Positions 6,374 to 7,106 of a stretch of DNA of 7,106 bases are shown one piece after another. The notes under the pieces were generated by a model. That model ran no database searches, was not told where the DNA came from, and was given only the letters and a program-made list of their open reading frames with translations. How positions within the stretch are numbered: position 1 is the first letter of the stretch; each line of letters begins with the position of its first letter. The translations under genes and the position numbers were made by a program. The stretch covers positions 1-7,106 of the forward strand of contig DASUIE010000051.1 in assembly GCA_036273175.1 (NCBI GenBank), in the 5' to 3' direction. The stretch is from DATARH01 sp036273175 (GTDB lineage Bacteria; Pseudomonadota; Alphaproteobacteria; ATCC43930; CGMCC-115725).

Positions 6374-6735
6374 TGCGCGACCTGCCGACCGGTCACGATC
6401 TGATGGCGCTCGCCCGCCGCCTGCTGCTCGATGACATCCTGCCGCTCGTCCCCGAGGCGCGCCATCCCGACCTCCGCCTCGCCGCGACCTCGATGGCGAT
6501 CGCCGCCCGCGAGGCGGCGAACGGCGATTCCCCCCGCGCCGAGATTGCCGCGATGCTTGCCGAACTCTACGGCGAGCCGGTCGAGCTTTCCCGCCTTGCC
6601 GCCGATCTGCGCAGTGGAGCCTTCGAAACATCGGAGTCGCGGGAGCGCGCGGCGCGCGCGATACTGTGGCGCTTGACCATCCTCAAGCTGCGCGAGGGAA
6701 ACCCGCATTTCCTCGCCGCGCACGGGCTAGAGTAG
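6373..6735 (+). CDS. DUF6285 small protein, LvaB-like kinase partner
   Basis: A 120-residue, all-helical-looking soluble protein. Its ATG shares one base with the kinase stop (TGATG), with GAGG at 6361-6364 as ribosome binding site. The conserved DUF6285 pattern is visible as I know it: an N-terminal PTGHDLMALARRLLLDDILP (5-24), a central RLAATSMAIAARE, and a C-terminal LWRLTILKLREGNPHFL. No catalytic motif is apparent. In the P. putida lva cluster the small protein LvaB is encoded beside the kinase LvaA and is needed for its activity on 4-hydroxyvaleryl-CoA. The tight coupling here suggests the same kinase-plus-partner pair. The frame is open far upstream inside the kinase gene, but that reading is a GC-rich shadow with an unrelated Arg-rich composition. 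Confidence 0.88.
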   Translation: MRDLPTGHDLMALARRLLLDDILPLVPEARHPDLRLAATSMAIAAREAANGDSPRAEIAAMLAELYGEPVELSRLAADLRSGAFETSESRERAARAILWRLTILKLREGNPHFLAAHGLE

Positions 6736-6741
6736 GCGGAC

Positions 6742-6746
6742 AGGAG
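6742..6746 (+). promoter_or_regulatory. Ribosome binding site for ribB
   Basis: AGGAG lies 10 bases before the GTG at 6757 and supports that start. The whole gap from the DUF6285 stop is 21 bases, so it has no room for a terminator or an FMN riboswitch. Confidence 0.6.
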
Positions 6747-6756
6747 AACGGGAAGC

Positions 6757-7106
6757 GTGTCGCAAGCGGACGTCGCCGATACCATCGAGGCTTTCGCCAA
6801 GGGCGAGATCGTCGTCGTCACCGACGATGACGACCGCGAGAACGAGGGTGACCTGATCATCGCCGCCGTCCATGCGACGCCGGAGAAGATGGCGTTCATC
6901 ATCCGCAACACCTGCGGCATCGTCTGTGCCCCGGTCACCGGCGAGAAGGCGAGGCAACTCGGCCTGACGCCGATGGTCGCCGACAACGACGCGATCCACG
7001 GCACCGCGTTTACGATCTCGGTCGACTACCGGCACGGCACGTCGACCGGCATCTCCGCCGACGACCGCACCGCGACGATCCGCAACCTCGCCAACAACAA
7101 TGCCGG
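6757..7106 (+). CDS. ribB: 3,4-dihydroxy-2-butanone 4-phosphate synthase, N-terminal part (3' end outside window)
   Basis: Converts ribulose 5-phosphate to 3,4-dihydroxy-2-butanone 4-phosphate plus formate, supplying the four-carbon unit of riboflavin. The GTG start gives 116 full codons before the window ends. The acidic active-site loop DDDDRENEGDLI (23-34) is intact: Arg27, Glu28, Glu30 and Asp32 align with Arg37, Glu38, Glu40 and Asp42 of E. coli RibB. RNTCGIVCAP (50-59) matches the RHGSGIVC region, and HGTSTGISADDR (93-104) matches the TTGVSAADR substrate loop. The later conserved His and Glu lie beyond the edge, as does any fused GTP cyclohydrolase II domain, so RibB and RibBA cannot be told apart. 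It follows the DUF6285 gene by 21 bases on the same strand and may be co-transcribed with the acyl-CoA genes; whether it is the main or an extra copy is not visible. Confidence 0.95.
   Translation, partial: MSQADVADTIEAFAKGEIVVVTDDDDRENEGDLIIAAVHATPEKMAFIIRNTCGIVCAPVTGEKARQLGLTPMVADNDAIHGTAFTISVDYRHGTSTGISADDRTATIRNLANNNA

Noticed and set aside
5219..6631. 470-codon open frame on the minus strand over the SDR end, kinase and DUF6285 gene.
   Set aside because: It spans three well-supported genes on the other strand and shows only Arg/Ala/Pro-rich shadow sequence.
5494..6735. Possible 413-residue protein ending in the DUF6285 domain.
   Set aside because: The upstream part is an out-of-frame reading of the kinase. 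The coupled ATG at 6373 gives the normal DUF6285 length.
6736..6756. Possible terminator or FMN riboswitch before ribB.
   Set aside because: The gap is only 21 bases, with no inverted repeat or T-run, and is far too short for an RFN element.

Overview
The window is GC-rich, tightly packed and coded entirely on the plus strand. GC-rich third positions, GTG starts, many 4-bp or shorter gene overlaps and the protein families present point to an alphaproteobacterium, but this is inference: no rRNA or marker gene confirms it. There are ten genes, the first and last cut by the window edges. No gap exceeds 46 bases, and I see no RNA gene, mobile element, CRISPR array or terminator.

Left block (1-2775): the C-terminal part of an acyl-CoA dehydrogenase (ACAD), a small DUF6665-like protein, a second complete ACAD, and a GNAT acetyltransferase overlapping it by 4 bp. 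The first ACAD keeps a Glu-Arg pair at the place where the isovaleryl-CoA dehydrogenase type carries its catalytic Glu. The second lacks it, so the two could form a mixed-subunit ACAD. A 59-residue single-pass membrane protein (2800-2979) follows.

Right block (3026-6735): an acyl-CoA ligase, an SDR oxidoreductase, an APH-fold phosphotransferase and a DUF6285 small protein, each overlapping the next. This set matches four components of the levulinate/4-hydroxyacid pathway of Pseudomonas putida: LvaE (CoA ligase), LvaD (SDR), LvaA (4-hydroxyacyl-CoA kinase) and LvaB (its small partner). In that pathway an ACAD-family enzyme (LvaC) then removes the phosphate. Here the only ACADs in view are the two upstream genes, which look like a different ACAD branch. 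The likely reading is a catabolic operon that activates a keto- or hydroxy-acid to its CoA ester, reduces it, phosphorylates the hydroxyl, and passes it to ACAD chemistry and beta-oxidation. The substrate cannot be read from the sequence.

The window ends inside ribB (riboflavin precursor synthesis), 21 bp after the DUF6285 gene with no terminator between them. It may share the transcript and could help supply FAD to the ACADs.
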